DNA of 64,000 nucleotides, from positions 124,001 through 188,000 of the forward strand of contig JAVKCD010000025.1 in assembly GCA_040222855.1 (NCBI GenBank), given 5' to 3'. Shown here in pieces: positions 8,328-17,842 of this stretch (positions are counted from its first letter, which is position 1; the number at the start of each line of letters is the position of its first letter). The stretch is from Phycisphaeraceae bacterium. Its GTDB lineage: Bacteria; Planctomycetota; Phycisphaerae; Phycisphaerales; Phycisphaeraceae. Made by a program: the position numbers and the translations under genes. Under the pieces are notes generated by a model. That model made no database searches. It worked only from the letters and a program-made list of their open reading frames with translations, and was not told the origin of the DNA.

Positions 8328-11125
8328 CGGGGCCGCCGGAGCAGACCGAGGGCGAGCAGTCCGAGCGACGCGCTGGCGGGGGAGGGGACGAGGGTGAGCG
8401 TGAGGGTGGCGTTTGGGGAGAAGAAATCGTCGTCGCCGGCGAGGGTCGAGTTCAGGAGAAACCGGAAAGGCTCGCCGTCGCGGAGCACGCCTGTCAGCAA
8501 GGCATCACGGGTTTCGAGGAGGACCGGCGTGTCCATGAGCAGGGCATCAAGGGGTATGCCGTCGAGGTAGGCTTCGAGCAACTCAATGTTGACTGAGGTA
8601 CCAGGGTACGCGTGGAAGCGGATGCTCTGCTGCTCGCCGGTTCGGCTCGTGTCTCCGCCTACGCCGCCGGTGAAGATCACCTGCGTGCTGTCATAGGCAC
8701 TGAAGGACCGCGGGAGCACGCCGCCTGAGAGGGTGATGCTGCTACCACCATAAGCCTTCATGGCCGAACCGATCTCGCCATCGAGGAGGGTGAGTTCGCT
8801 GTCCACGAGTTCGAGACCGGTGCCGATCGAGCCGCCTCGTACTTCGATGATGCCGCGGAGTGCACCGTAGTTGCGCCCGATCGCCCCATCTTTTTCGAGG
8901 ACGAGGTGCTGTCCGGGCGTCACGCCATCGGGTGTCGGGTCGCTAGGGAGTACGATCGGCCTGGTCCGGGTGCCATCGGCGTCGAGATGCTGAAGGTTGA
9001 CCTGGCCCATGAAGAGGTCGTCGTTGCGAGACGTGAAGACCAGGACCGAGCCGTCCGCGAGGACCGTGGTGAAGACGTCATCCGGTCCGAGGCTCTCTGG
9101 AAAAGCGTTGATGGCGACGCCGTTGAGTTCGAAGATTGAGCCCTCGAGCGTGAGTTGAGAGCCGGCGTACGTCTGGAACTGGCGTCCGAATCTTCCGCCG
9201 GAGATGTGCATATTCGATTTGGTTTCAACGGCGGCGAGTCCCAGTTCCGTGCTATCGCCGATATCTCCGCCATAAATCCATGCGTTGGAGGTTGATTGGT
9301 CGTTGCCTCCGCTGATGAGCAGTCCGAGTGTTGCCACACCTCCGGTGATGATCGTTTCGGCTTGGTTCTGAGCAACGATTCGTCGGACCACACCTCCGGC
9401 GAAAGTCAGAGAGGAGCCATCCAGCATGTTGATGTCATTAGCCATCGTTCCACCTGAGTAGGTTGCGCTACTCTTTTTGAGCTCAAGACTTCGGCCAATC
9501 GCCTCGCCAGAAACTGTAATCACACTATTTTCAGCGTAGATGATCGAGAAGCTGCCGCCAGTGATTGCTAGGTGACTCTGATCGAGAAGCGTGACACGTC
9601 CCTCCATAGCACCTTCAGCGAGCGTGACCTGACTGCCAACCGATCTGAAATAGTCGCCGACGGCGCCCCCTTCGATGCGCAAATCGGCATCCACGACGGT
9701 GAATGCGTCTCCAGCGTGAGCTGATGCTTCGAGGATCAGGGTCTCGCCCGGTCGGAGCCCGTTGGGGATCGGGTTAGCGGGTGCGATGATGGTTGAAGCG
9801 GACGCCGGCGGCACGGCGGCCTGAACCAGGTCAACCCGCTTGAGCCCGGTGCTGCTGCGGAACAGGTCATACGCGTCAAGGTAGAAGACGGAGCCGTCGC
9901 TCAAGACGCCGGTGATCCGGTCGTCACCATCGACATCAACCGGACCTGAAACAGGTTGACCGTTGAGGAGGAAGTTGTTGCCGATGATCGCCGGTCTTGT
10001 GGGTAAGCCCTGTCCGGTGGTGTTGCTCAGCTGGTAGACTCTTCCGCCTCGGATCTCAATGTCGCTTCCGTCACCTGCTTCTAGTTGGAGATGCGTGCCG
10101 CCTGAGATCCGTGCGGTGCTGCCGGAACGGAAAGACGTGCTCAGGTTGGTGCGGCCGCCGCTAATCTCGACGTAGCTGCCATCTGATGCGTCGAGACTAT
10201 CCAGGAGTTCTCCGCCGGTGATGTAGATGCTGCTGCCTGCGTAAGCATGAAAGTTGTTGATGCCGTCACCGATCAAGCCACCCGAGATGTTCCACGTGCT
10301 GTCTCGAAAAGCCATTATGCCTCGCAGGCCAGTGCCGCCGGAGATGTTGACGCTGCTGCGGGTGGCTTCGAGTCGTCGTTCGACTTGACCGCCAGTGATA
10401 TTGAGGGTGGCGTCGACCACGGCGAAGTTGTCGGGCAGGGTGCCATCGGAAAAGGTCATGATCTGCCCGCCACGCAGGCCCTGAGGGATGGTGTCAGGCG
10501 GCGCGATGATGTCAGATACACCAGGGATCGGGGTCTCGATCAGATTCAGCGTGAGGAAGTCGAAGGTGTCCTTGCGTCCAGGTTGGACTCGGCTGTTGAA
10601 GATGAAGACAGAGCCGTCCGTCAGTGCTCCGGTCAGGGTTGATCCCCCGGGTAGCACACCAAAAGGCAACGCGGTGATCGGCGTGCCGTCGAGCCTGAAG
10701 TCACCGCCGTACAGGTTCACGGTGCTGCCAAAGCGTGCTGTCACGTTGTCGCCGAAGGAGCCGCCAGTGATGTTGACGACGGACCCGGCGTTGGCGGTGA
10801 AGAAGTCCCGGATGGTGCCACCCGAGATGTTGATCACCGAGCCGCTGTTGGCGGTCAGAATATTCTCCACGAGGCCGCCTGAGATGTTGACCTCCACATT
10901 GGAACTGCTGCCATTTTCAAGTCCTGCTGAGAATCCTTGGCGAAGCACTCCGCCTGATGACACGTTCACCTGGGTGTCGGATTCCGCTGTGGTGTTGAAG
11001 TTCGGGCTCTGAGGAGGCACATCGATGACCGTCGTGAACTCTGCCCGGGCTGTGTGTGATCCGGTGAACGAAGCTGCGCATGTGATTGCCCAGCACGCCT
11101 GCGTGAGTCGTCGTCGATCAGCCAT
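8306..11125 (-). CDS. Secreted modular repeat protein with ISGG-type beta-helix repeats and PEP-CTERM-like tail
   Basis: A 939-residue predicted exported protein. A signal peptide (RRRLTQACWAITCAASF, ending near TARAEF) is followed by many short strands of the form (V/I)NISGG with about 20-residue spacing, which suggests a right-handed beta-helix. Four larger modules can be seen. Each has a segment like FRLDGTPI, then TGALTDGSVF, and the first three continue to IIAPPDTIPQGLRGGQ and VVDATLNITGG. The tail VPSPASASLGLLALGLLRRPRH resembles a PEP-CTERM sorting signal (Pro-x-Pro, hydrophobic stretch, arginines), with VPSP replacing VPEP. Probably surface-displayed; ligand unknown. AAGGAG 6 nt before the ATG at 11125 fixes the start, 17 codons inside the open frame. 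Confidence 0.75.
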   Translation of the reverse strand: MADRRRLTQACWAITCAASFTGSHTARAEFTTVIDVPPQSPNFNTTAESDTQVNVSSGGVLRQGFSAGLENGSSSNVEVNISGGLVENILTANSGSVINISGGTIRDFFTANAGSVVNITGGSFGDNVTARFGSTVNLYGGDFRLDGTPITALPFGVLPGGSTLTGALTDGSVFIFNSRVQPGRKDTFDFLTLNLIETPIPGVSDIIAPPDTIPQGLRGGQIMTFSDGTLPDNFAVVDATLNITGGQVERRLEATRSSVNISGGTGLRGIMAFRDSTWNISGGLIGDGINNFHAYAGSSIYITGGELLDSLDASDGSYVEISGGRTNLSTSFRSGSTARISGGTHLQLEAGDGSDIEIRGGRVYQLSNTTGQGLPTRPAIIGNNFLLNGQPVSGPVDVDGDDRITGVLSDGSVFYLDAYDLFRSSTGLKRVDLVQAAVPPASASTIIAPANPIPNGLRPGETLILEASAHAGDAFTVVDADLRIEGGAVGDYFRSVGSQVTLAEGAMEGRVTLLDQSHLAITGGSFSIIYAENSVITVSGEAIGRSLELKKSSATYSGGTMANDINMLDGSSLTFAGGVVRRIVAQNQAETIITGGVATLGLLISGGNDQSTSNAWIYGGDIGDSTELGLAAVETKSNMHISGGRFGRQFQTYAGSQLTLEGSIFELNGVAINAFPESLGPDDVFTTVLADGSVLVFTSRNDDLFMGQVNLQHLDADGTRTRPIVLPSDPTPDGVTPGQHLVLEKDGAIGRNYGALRGIIEVRGGSIGTGLELVDSELTLLDGEIGSAMKAYGGSSITLSGGVLPRSFSAYDSTQVIFTGGVGGDTSRTGEQQSIRFHAYPGTSVNIELLEAYLDGIPLDALLMDTPVLLETRDALLTGVLRDGEPFRFLLNSTLAGDDDFFSPNATLTLTLVPSPASASLGLLALGLLRRPRHDRTKT

Positions 11126-11461
11126 CGTGTACTCCTTCGAACAGCTGTGCCCCGGAGGGGCGGTACTCAAGAACACCAGCTTAACGATCAGGAGAGCCAG
11201 AAGGCAAGACTTTTGTCGAATACTTGGGTCCTCCGCGAAGCTCTCCGAACGCTCACAGCCTTCAAAGCGAGCCGAGTCCGATCGTCAACCTCGACGCCCA
11301 ACGCACCCCACCGCACCCCTCACCCCCAAACCCACCACCAACGCCGCCGCTGCCACCCGCCCACGCACTCGGCTCCACCCCAGATCAAATTATCACCCAC
11401 GGCCCGGAGATGTTGGCGCCTTGGACAGAGTGGAGGAAGATGCTCGCAGGAGGCCTCACCT
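11126..11461. other. Divergent intergenic region
   Basis: About 336 bp between two divergent starts. The 11280-11380 stretch is very C-rich on the + strand and contains short open frames without ribosome sites. I see no convincing gene, repeat or terminator; it presumably holds the two promoters. Confidence 0.5.
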
Positions 11462-12124
11462 GTGCAAGTGTATTGCCCATCTTGTGAGGCCCAGGTCGCC
11501 GTCGATGACATTGATCTCTCGACGCGTCTGGGCAAGTGCCGGCAATGTCAGTCGGTCTTTCCACTACCGTCGTTGCCTGGTCCCAGCACTCAGCGTGTAC
11601 CGCAGTCACCGGGCTCGCCGCCATCAGGTATCAGCCTCACGCAGTTTCCGGGAGAAACTCAGCTCCGCCTCCGTTGGTATGAGCCTGCGGCCTGGTTCAT
11701 GCTCTTTTTTTGCATCGCGTGGGATAGCTTTCTCGTGTTCTGGTATGCCACCGCGCTCTCAGCGGCAGCAGGGCCTGGCTTCTCGTTGTTTGCCATCATA
11801 TTCCCAATCGCGCATGTGGCGGTCGGTATCGGGCTGACCTACTGGACCATCTGCGCCTTTTTCAACACGACCCTGATCACGCTCAACCTCAATCGACTCA
11901 CGGTCAGACATGGCCCCGTGCCCTGGCGTGGGAACGCCCATCTCGACCCGGCAGGCGTGATCGGTGTCCGTATCGCTCGCAACGGACATAACAACGAGGA
12001 ACCTCGATACAAGGTGACGTTCAAGACCGACAAGGGCCAGGATCACCAGATCCTCGGGTGGCTGGAGCGAGACAGAGCCCGCTACCTCCGCGACTGGCTC
12101 CGATACGAACTCGCCATCAGGTAA
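11462..12124 (+). CDS. Zinc-ribbon membrane protein of unknown function
   Basis: A 220-residue protein that starts with a zinc-ribbon motif: CPSC at residues 5-8 and CRQC about 20 residues later, a pattern common in planctomycete MJ0042-type zinc-finger proteins. A proline-rich linker follows, then two hydrophobic segments (WFMLFFCIAWDSFLVFWYA and LFAIIFPIAHVAVGIGLTYW), then a soluble domain containing LNRLTVRHGPVPW that resembles a small membrane-anchored PH-like domain. No function is assigned. The start is GTG, chosen because AGGAGG at 11448-11453 lies 8 nt upstream; the frame is open far upstream, but that part is low-complexity and unlike coding sequence. Confidence 0.7.
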   Translation: MQVYCPSCEAQVAVDDIDLSTRLGKCRQCQSVFPLPSLPGPSTQRVPQSPGSPPSGISLTQFPGETQLRLRWYEPAAWFMLFFCIAWDSFLVFWYATALSAAAGPGFSLFAIIFPIAHVAVGIGLTYWTICAFFNTTLITLNLNRLTVRHGPVPWRGNAHLDPAGVIGVRIARNGHNNEEPRYKVTFKTDKGQDHQILGWLERDRARYLRDWLRYELAIR

Positions 12125-12435
12125 ACCGCTTTCATCGAGCTGTTATCGCGTTTCATCAGATCGGACCTGAGCGCCGGTCAAACCACCCACCCCTAATGTT
12201 TCCGGACCCATCTGCCACATTCGCGGGAATGCTCGGACCCTGCCCGCGTGTTTGGCGTACACAGTCATAGAGACGAACACCGCTTAGCCGATAGCAGCCC
12301 AAGCGGGTGGTTCGTCACCCCACGCTGGCCTCATCATGGCTGGCATACGGGTTGCAGACACAGTCGGAGCACGCGGTCTACAATGCCGCGAGAGAATACA
12401 GACGCGTCCCGATACGGCGCAGGAAGCAGGAAGCC
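12125..12435. other. Intergenic region upstream of clpC
   Basis: About 311 bp. TACAAT at 12379-12384 is a good -10 candidate 52 bp before clpC, but the nearest -35-like element, TTGCAG at 12352-12357, has a 21-bp spacer. I looked for a CIRCE element (TTAGCACTC inverted repeat), a common control site of clp and chaperone genes, and found none. Confidence 0.4.
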
Positions 12436-14964
12436 ATGTTTGAACGCTTCACAGATCGTGCCCGCAAAGTGATGGCCCTGGCCAACCAGGAAGCCCAACG
12501 CTTTAACCACGAGTACATCGGCACCGAGCACATCCTCCTCGGACTGGTCAAAGAAGGCTCAGGCGTCGGCGCCAACGTCCTCAAAAACCTCGACGTCGAC
12601 CTCCGCAAGGTCCGACTCGAAGTCGAAAAACTCGTCAAGTCCGGCCCCGACATGGTCACCATGGGCAAGCTCCCGCAGACCCCACGGGCCAAGAAAGTCA
12701 TCGAGTACGCCATCGAAGAGGCCCGCAACCTCAACCACAACTACGTCGGCACCGAGCACATCCTCCTCGGACTCCTCCGCGAGCACGAGGGCGTCGCCGC
12801 CCAGGTCCTCATGAACCTCGGCCTCAAGCTCGAAGAAGTCCGCGAAGAAGTCCTCAACCTCCTCGGCGCAGGTGTCGAGCCCGAAGAAGCCTCTGCCGCA
12901 CCCGGAAAATCCTCCGGCGAACCCTCCAGCAAGGGCGGAAAAAGCAAGACCCCAGCACTCGACTCCTTCGGCCGCGACCTCACCGAACTCGCCAAGGAAG
13001 GCACCCTCGACCCGGTCATCGGCCGAGCCCACGAGATCGAGCGCCTTGTCCAGATTCTCTGCCGTCGAACCAAGAACAACCCCGTGCTCCTCGGCGAAGC
13101 CGGCGTCGGCAAGACCGCCATCGTCGAAGGACTCGCCCAGCGCATCATCGGCAACGAGGTCCCCGACATCCTTGCCGACCGCCGCATCGTCGTCCTCGAC
13201 CTCGCCATGATGGTCGCTGGCACGAAATACCGCGGGCAGTTCGAAGAACGCATCAAGGCCGTGATGAATGAAGTCCGTCGCGCCCGCAATGTTCTCTTGT
13301 TCATCGACGAACTCCACACACTCGTCGGCGCAGGCGGGGCCGAAGGCGCCATCGACGCCAGCAACGTTCTCAAGCCGGCTCTCTCCCGCGGCGAGATCCA
13401 GTGCATCGGTGCCACCACCCTCGACGAGTACCGCAAGTACATCGAGAAGGATGGCGCCCTCGAACGCCGCTTCCAGACCATCATGGTCGAGCCGCCGAAC
13501 AAGGTTGACACCGTCCAGATCCTCAAGGGCCTCCGCGACCGCTACGAAGCCCACCACCGCGTCCGCATCACCGATGAGGCACTCGAAGCCGCCGTCGAGA
13601 TGTCCGAACGCTACATCACCGCTCGGGTTCAGCCCGATAAGTCGATCGACGTCATCGACGAGGCCGGTGCCCGCATCCGCCTCAAGTCCATGACCAAGCC
13701 CCCCAACCTCGCAGAACTCGAAGAGCAGATCGAACGCCTGCAGATCGAGAAGGACGAGGCCGTCAAAGCCGCCGACTACGAACGCGCCGCCGAGCTGCGC
13801 GACCGCGCCGAGACCCTCCGCTCCGAAAAGGAACGCATCCAGCAGGAGTGGCGCGCCAAGTCCCAGGAAGTCGATGGCGTCGTCGATGAGGAAGTTATCG
13901 CCGAGGTCGTCTCCAAGATGACCGGCGTCCCCCTCACACGACTCGAAAAGGCCGAGAGCCAGCGACTCCTCCAGCTTGAAGAAGAACTCCACAAGCGCGT
14001 CATCAGCCAGGAGGAGGCCGTCAAAGCCGTCTCCAAGGCCATCCGCCGCGCCCGATCAGGACTCAAGGACCCCCGCCGCCCCATGGGCTCGTTCATCTTC
14101 ATCGGCCCCTCAGGCGTCGGCAAAACCCTACTAAGCAAGGCCCTCGCCGAGTTCATGTTTGGCGACCAGGACTCGCTCATCCGCATCGACATGTCCGAGT
14201 ACATGGAGAAGCACAACATCAGCCGACTCATCGGCGCCCCTCCCGGATACGTCGGCTACGAAGAAGGCGGCCAGCTCACCGAGCAGATCCGCCGACGACC
14301 CTATGCCGTCGTCCTCCTCGACGAAATCGAGAAGGCCCACCCCGATGTCTTCAACATGCTCCTCCAGATCATGGAAGAGGGCGAACTCACCGACTCCTTC
14401 GGACGCCACGTCAGCTTCCGAAACGTCGTGCTGATTATGACCTCCAACATCGGCGCCGATCTCATCAAGAATAAAGCCGGCTTTGGCTTCGCCAAGAAGA
14501 CCGAAGACGCCGACTACGACAAAATTAAAAAGACACTGATGAGCGAGATCGAGCGGTTCTTCCGCCCCGAGTTCATCAACCGCCTCGATGACACCATCAT
14601 CTTCAGGCCCCTTAACCGCACCGATCTCGTCTCCATCGTCGACTACGAGATCAAGCAGGTCTTCAAACGCCTCGAAGAACGCAACATGGGCATGGAAGTC
14701 GATCAGCCCGCCAAGGAGTTCCTCATCGACAAGGGCTACAACCCCGACTTCGGCGCACGGCCCCTCCGCCGCGCCATCGAACAGTTCGTCGAGGACCCCC
14801 TCTCCGAAGCCATCCTCCGTGACGAGTTCCGACCCGGCCAGGTCATCAGGATCACCCGCAAGGAAGACGCTGACCACCTCAGTTTCGACGCCCAGGACAA
14901 GCCCGAGGCGCCCCCCGAGGAAGCCGTCGCCACCGTTGGCGGAACGGGCGATGAGAAGGCCTAG
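12436..14964 (+). CDS. clpC: ATP-dependent Clp protease ATP-binding subunit ClpC
   Basis: An 842-residue Hsp100 unfoldase that feeds proteins to ClpP. Two N-terminal Clp repeats carry the paired [11 protein letters not shown] and [11 protein letters not shown] motifs within residues 1-145. AAA+ domain D1 has Walker A GEAGVGKT near 220-227. A UVR/coiled-coil middle segment near 435-463 ([15 protein letters not shown]) marks ClpC rather than ClpB, and D2 has Walker A GPSGVGKT near 557-564. AGGAAG just upstream sets the ATG at 12436 although the frame is open 43 codons earlier. No clpP or mcsB neighbours lie here. A strong terminator follows. Confidence 0.96.
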   Translation: MFERFTDRARKVMALANQEAQRFNHEYIGTEHILLGLVKEGSGVGANVLKNLDVDLRKVRLEVEKLVKSGPDMVTMGKLPQTPRAKKVIEYAIEEARNLNHNYVGTEHILLGLLREHEGVAAQVLMNLGLKLEEVREEVLNLLGAGVEPEEASAAPGKSSGEPSSKGGKSKTPALDSFGRDLTELAKEGTLDPVIGRAHEIERLVQILCRRTKNNPVLLGEAGVGKTAIVEGLAQRIIGNEVPDILADRRIVVLDLAMMVAGTKYRGQFEERIKAVMNEVRRARNVLLFIDELHTLVGAGGAEGAIDASNVLKPALSRGEIQCIGATTLDEYRKYIEKDGALERRFQTIMVEPPNKVDTVQILKGLRDRYEAHHRVRITDEALEAAVEMSERYITARVQPDKSIDVIDEAGARIRLKSMTKPPNLAELEEQIERLQIEKDEAVKAADYERAAELRDRAETLRSEKERIQQEWRAKSQEVDGVVDEEVIAEVVSKMTGVPLTRLEKAESQRLLQLEEELHKRVISQEEAVKAVSKAIRRARSGLKDPRRPMGSFIFIGPSGVGKTLLSKALAEFMFGDQDSLIRIDMSEYMEKHNISRLIGAPPGYVGYEEGGQLTEQIRRRPYAVVLLDEIEKAHPDVFNMLLQIMEEGELTDSFGRHVSFRNVVLIMTSNIGADLIKNKAGFGFAKKTEDADYDKIKKTLMSEIERFFRPEFINRLDDTIIFRPLNRTDLVSIVDYEIKQVFKRLEERNMGMEVDQPAKEFLIDKGYNPDFGARPLRRAIEQFVEDPLSEAILRDEFRPGQVIRITRKEDADHLSFDAQDKPEAPPEEAVATVGGTGDEKA

Positions 14965-14990
14965 ATAAACTGGGTAATCTGCTAGTTCAA

Positions 14991-15024
14991 ACAAAGGCTG
15001 ACCCAACGGTCAGCCTTTGTTATT
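14991..15024 (+). terminator. Intrinsic terminator after clpC
   Basis: A perfect 13-bp stem, 14991-15003 with 15008-15020, a CAAC loop, and TATT downstream. Placed 26 bp after the clpC stop; the T tract is short but the stem is strong. Confidence 0.75.
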
Positions 15025-15162
15025 GGCTCATCAAATAGACAGATTCAGTCAGTTAACCCGTCGATTCTGGTGAAGCACCAGCCCTCTTGTGTCGAAACTA
15101 AAACGGGTGACTTCTAGAAGGCTTCCCGCCTTCACCCATCTGCGTTTGGGAGTGTGGACCGC

Positions 15163-16653
15163 ATGGACACGGACCTTCTGGAATCGGTGCTCGAATCACC
15201 GCGACTCCCAAGTCTCCCTGATGTCGCCATGGAGGTCATCAGCCTCGTCCAGGACGAGGAAGTGAGCATCGATAAGCTCGCCGAGAAGGTCCAACTCGAC
15301 CCCGCCCTCGCCGGCAAGATCCTCAAGACCGCCAACTCAAGCCTCTACAGCCTCAACGAGCCCGTCTCCAGCATCAGCTCGGCCCTCGTCCTGCTCGGGC
15401 TCAACACCGTCAAAACCCTCGCCCTCGGGTTCGCCGTCCTCGGCAACCTCCAGGACGCTGGCGGCGAGAACTTCGACAACGACAGCTACTGGAAGCGATC
15501 CCTCTACACCGCCACCTCCGCCAAGGTCATCGGAACCCGACTCGCTCTCCCCTTCCAGGAAGAGATCTTCCTCTCCGGACTCCTCCAGGACATCGGCATC
15601 ATCGCCATGCACCAGGTCCTCGGACCACGCTACGACGAACTCGTCGAACAAGCCGGCGGGCACCACCCCATCCTCGTTGAACTCGAACGCGAAAGCTTCG
15701 ACCTCGATCACCCCACCGTCGGAGCCGAACTCGCCAAATCATGGAACCTCCCCGAAGTCCTTGGCGTCCCTATCCGCTTCCACGAAGAACCCGATGAGGC
15801 ACCCGAGGAGTTCAGGCAAGGAACCCGCTGCGTCGCCCTGGGCAACCGCGTCGCCGACCTCTTCATGCACGAGGAATCCGGTAACGCCCTCGAACTTGTC
15901 AAGCAGGCCGCCAACGACTGGTTCGGCATCGACGAGGACCGCATCGAACCCCTCCTTAAAGAGATCCACGAACGCGCCGCCGAAATCAAACGACTCTTCT
16001 CGCTCCCCGCCGGACAGCTCGAAAGCTTCGAGAAAACCCTCGCCCGAGCCACCGAACAGCTCCTCAATATCTCCATCGAAACCCAGCAGATGAGCACCCG
16101 TCTCGAAGAGCGCAACCAGGCACTCGTTAAGGAAGCCGAATCCGATGCGCTCACCGGCGTCGCCAACCGACGCAAGTTCAACGAGGTCGCCGCCTCCGCC
16201 TTCGACACCACCAACAGCACCAAAGCCCCCCTGAGCATCCTCTTCTTCGACGCCGATCACTTCAAGAGCTTCAACGACACCTACGGCCACCAACTCGGCG
16301 ACCGCGTCCTCGTCGAACTCGCCGCCCTCATCACCAAAACCACACCCACCGACGCCGTCGTCTGCCGCTACGGCGGAGAAGAGTTCGCCGTCATCCTCGC
16401 CAGCACCGACCGCAAAACCGCAGCCCAGATCGCCGAAACCGTCCGCGAAGCCATCTGCGGACAACCCCTCCTCACCCACGAAGACAAACCCCTGAGCATC
16501 AGCTCCAGCATCGGCGTCGCCACCCACGACGGCACCGTCTTCCAACGCGTCGAACAACTCATCAAAGCCGCTGACATGGCCGTCTACGCCGCCAAAAAAG
16601 CCGGAAGAAACTGCGTCCGCATCTTCACACCACGACTCAAAGCCGCCGCCTGA
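15163..16653 (+). CDS. HDOD-GGDEF protein, predicted diguanylate cyclase
   Basis: A 496-residue cytoplasmic signalling protein. Residues about 10-210 form an HDOD domain, a catalytically inert HD-type fold used in signalling. Residues about 330-490 form a GGDEF domain with the active motif GGEEF near 404-408 and the preceding LFFDADHFKSFNDTYGHQLGD substrate-binding segment. It is therefore expected to make cyclic di-GMP from GTP. The RxxD inhibitory site that normally sits five residues before GGEEF is absent (TPTD is found there). GGGAG at 15148-15152 favours the ATG at 15163 over the GTG at 15154. Confidence 0.88.
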   Translation: MDTDLLESVLESPRLPSLPDVAMEVISLVQDEEVSIDKLAEKVQLDPALAGKILKTANSSLYSLNEPVSSISSALVLLGLNTVKTLALGFAVLGNLQDAGGENFDNDSYWKRSLYTATSAKVIGTRLALPFQEEIFLSGLLQDIGIIAMHQVLGPRYDELVEQAGGHHPILVELERESFDLDHPTVGAELAKSWNLPEVLGVPIRFHEEPDEAPEEFRQGTRCVALGNRVADLFMHEESGNALELVKQAANDWFGIDEDRIEPLLKEIHERAAEIKRLFSLPAGQLESFEKTLARATEQLLNISIETQQMSTRLEERNQALVKEAESDALTGVANRRKFNEVAASAFDTTNSTKAPLSILFFDADHFKSFNDTYGHQLGDRVLVELAALITKTTPTDAVVCRYGGEEFAVILASTDRKTAAQIAETVREAICGQPLLTHEDKPLSISSSIGVATHDGTVFQRVEQLIKAADMAVYAAKKAGRNCVRIFTPRLKAAA

Positions 16654-16662
16654 TCAGCAGCC

Positions 16663-17751
16663 TCACCGACCAACCAGCAACTCCGCGATCTGCACCGCAT
16701 TGAGCGCCGCGCCCTTCCGGATCTGATCGCCGCAGACAAACAAATCAAGCCCCATCCCCTCCGCCTGGCTGATGTCCCGTCGAATACGACCAACAAACAC
16801 GTCGTCCAGCCCCGAAGCTTCCAGTGGTGTCGGGAAACGATTCGCCGCGCGATCATCAATAATCGACACACCAGCCGCATCCGCAAGCACCCGACGCGCC
16901 TCATCCTCTCCCATCGGCTTGCGAAGCGTCAGGTTGATCGCCTCGCTGTGCGCCCGCAGCACGGGAACCCGCACACACGTCGCCGTGATCGCCGTCCGAT
17001 CCCCCTCGGCCTGATCCCAGATCTTGTGTGTTTCCTTGACCAGCTTCATCTCCTCCGTGTTGTACCCCTCAGGACCAATATCCGAGTTGTGACTAAACAC
17101 ATTAAAGGCGTACTGCTGACTGAAAATCTTGCACGTCGGCGGCTTGCCCTCCAGCACCTCGCGCGTCTGCTGCTCCAACTCCGCCATCGCCGCAGCCCCC
17201 GCTCCACTCGCCGCCTGGTACGTACTCACCACCATCCGCTCGATCCCCACCGCCCGATGAATCGGCGTCACCGCCACCAACGCAATGATCGTCGAACAGT
17301 TCGGGTTCGCGATGATCCCCGGCTTCGACCCGATCGCCAGGTCACCCACCGCCTCTGGATTCACCTCCGGCACAACCAACGGCACCCCCGCCGTCATCCG
17401 AAACGCCGACGAGTTGTCAATCACCACTGCACCCGCCTCAACCGCCCGCGGAGCGATCGCCTGGCTGATCGATCCCCCCGCGCTGAACAGCGCGATATCA
17501 ACCCCCTCAAACGATTCCTCCGCCAGATCGCTCACCGCGACCTCACGACCCCCAAACAACATCGTCTTCCCCGCACTCCGACTGCTCGCCAGCAGCCGCA
17601 ACTCGCCAATCGGGAAATCCCGCTGCTCCAGCACACGCAAAAACTCCTGACCCACCGCCCCGGTCGCCCCGGCAATCGCCACCGTCAACGCAGAAGAACG
17701 CCGGGAAGACCCAGCAGAACGGGCAGCAGCAGAGGGGGGCAACACCGACAT
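16663..17751 (-). CDS. asd: Aspartate-semialdehyde dehydrogenase
   Basis: A 362-residue enzyme that reduces aspartyl phosphate to aspartate semialdehyde with NADPH, the second step toward lysine/diaminopimelate, threonine and methionine. VAIAGATGAVGQE at residues 24-36 is the dinucleotide-binding loop, and Cys152 in IANPNCSTI is the catalytic nucleophile. GAGAAAMAELEQQ is also conserved. There are about 20 extra Ser/Ala/Arg-rich residues before the Rossmann strand. AGGAG lies 9 nt before the ATG. The preceding pathway enzyme, LysC, is encoded separately at 38.1-39.5 kb. It is divergent from the PQQ-propeller gene. Confidence 0.95.
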   Translation of the reverse strand: MSVLPPSAAARSAGSSRRSSALTVAIAGATGAVGQEFLRVLEQRDFPIGELRLLASSRSAGKTMLFGGREVAVSDLAEESFEGVDIALFSAGGSISQAIAPRAVEAGAVVIDNSSAFRMTAGVPLVVPEVNPEAVGDLAIGSKPGIIANPNCSTIIALVAVTPIHRAVGIERMVVSTYQAASGAGAAAMAELEQQTREVLEGKPPTCKIFSQQYAFNVFSHNSDIGPEGYNTEEMKLVKETHKIWDQAEGDRTAITATCVRVPVLRAHSEAINLTLRKPMGEDEARRVLADAAGVSIIDDRAANRFPTPLEASGLDDVFVGRIRRDISQAEGMGLDLFVCGDQIRKGAALNAVQIAELLVGR

Positions 17752-17789
17752 CGGACCTGACTCCTAATCATGTGGATCGGAAAACCACC

Positions 17790-17795
17790 ATTGTA
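17790..17795 (-). promoter_or_regulatory. -10 candidate for asd
   Basis: TACAAT on the minus strand, 38 bp before the asd ATG, matches five of six -10 bases. No good -35 is present. Confidence 0.35.
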
Positions 17796-17830
17796 GCCAA
17801 CACCAACGATCCTTCCCGCCCCAAGGACCG

Positions 17831-17836
17831 TACCAT
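17831..17836 (+). promoter_or_regulatory. -10-like box of leaderless PQQ-propeller gene
   Basis: TACCAT lies 6 nt before the ATG at 17843. The intervening GAGG is too close to the start to act as a normal Shine-Dalgarno sequence. Confidence 0.4.
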
Positions 17837-17842
17837 GAGGTC

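Noticed and set aside
12125-12435. CIRCE heat-shock operator upstream of clpC
   Set aside because: No copy of the TTAGCACTC inverted repeat or a close variant was found.
12559-13992. 477-codon frame antisense to clpC
   Set aside because: A by-product of GC-rich codon bias; acidic low-complexity product and a fully conserved clpC on the other strand.
15105-15135. Riboswitch-like hairpin before the HDOD-GGDEF gene
   Set aside because: A small GAAGGC/GCCTTC hairpin exists, but the conserved core of cyclic di-GMP riboswitches is absent.
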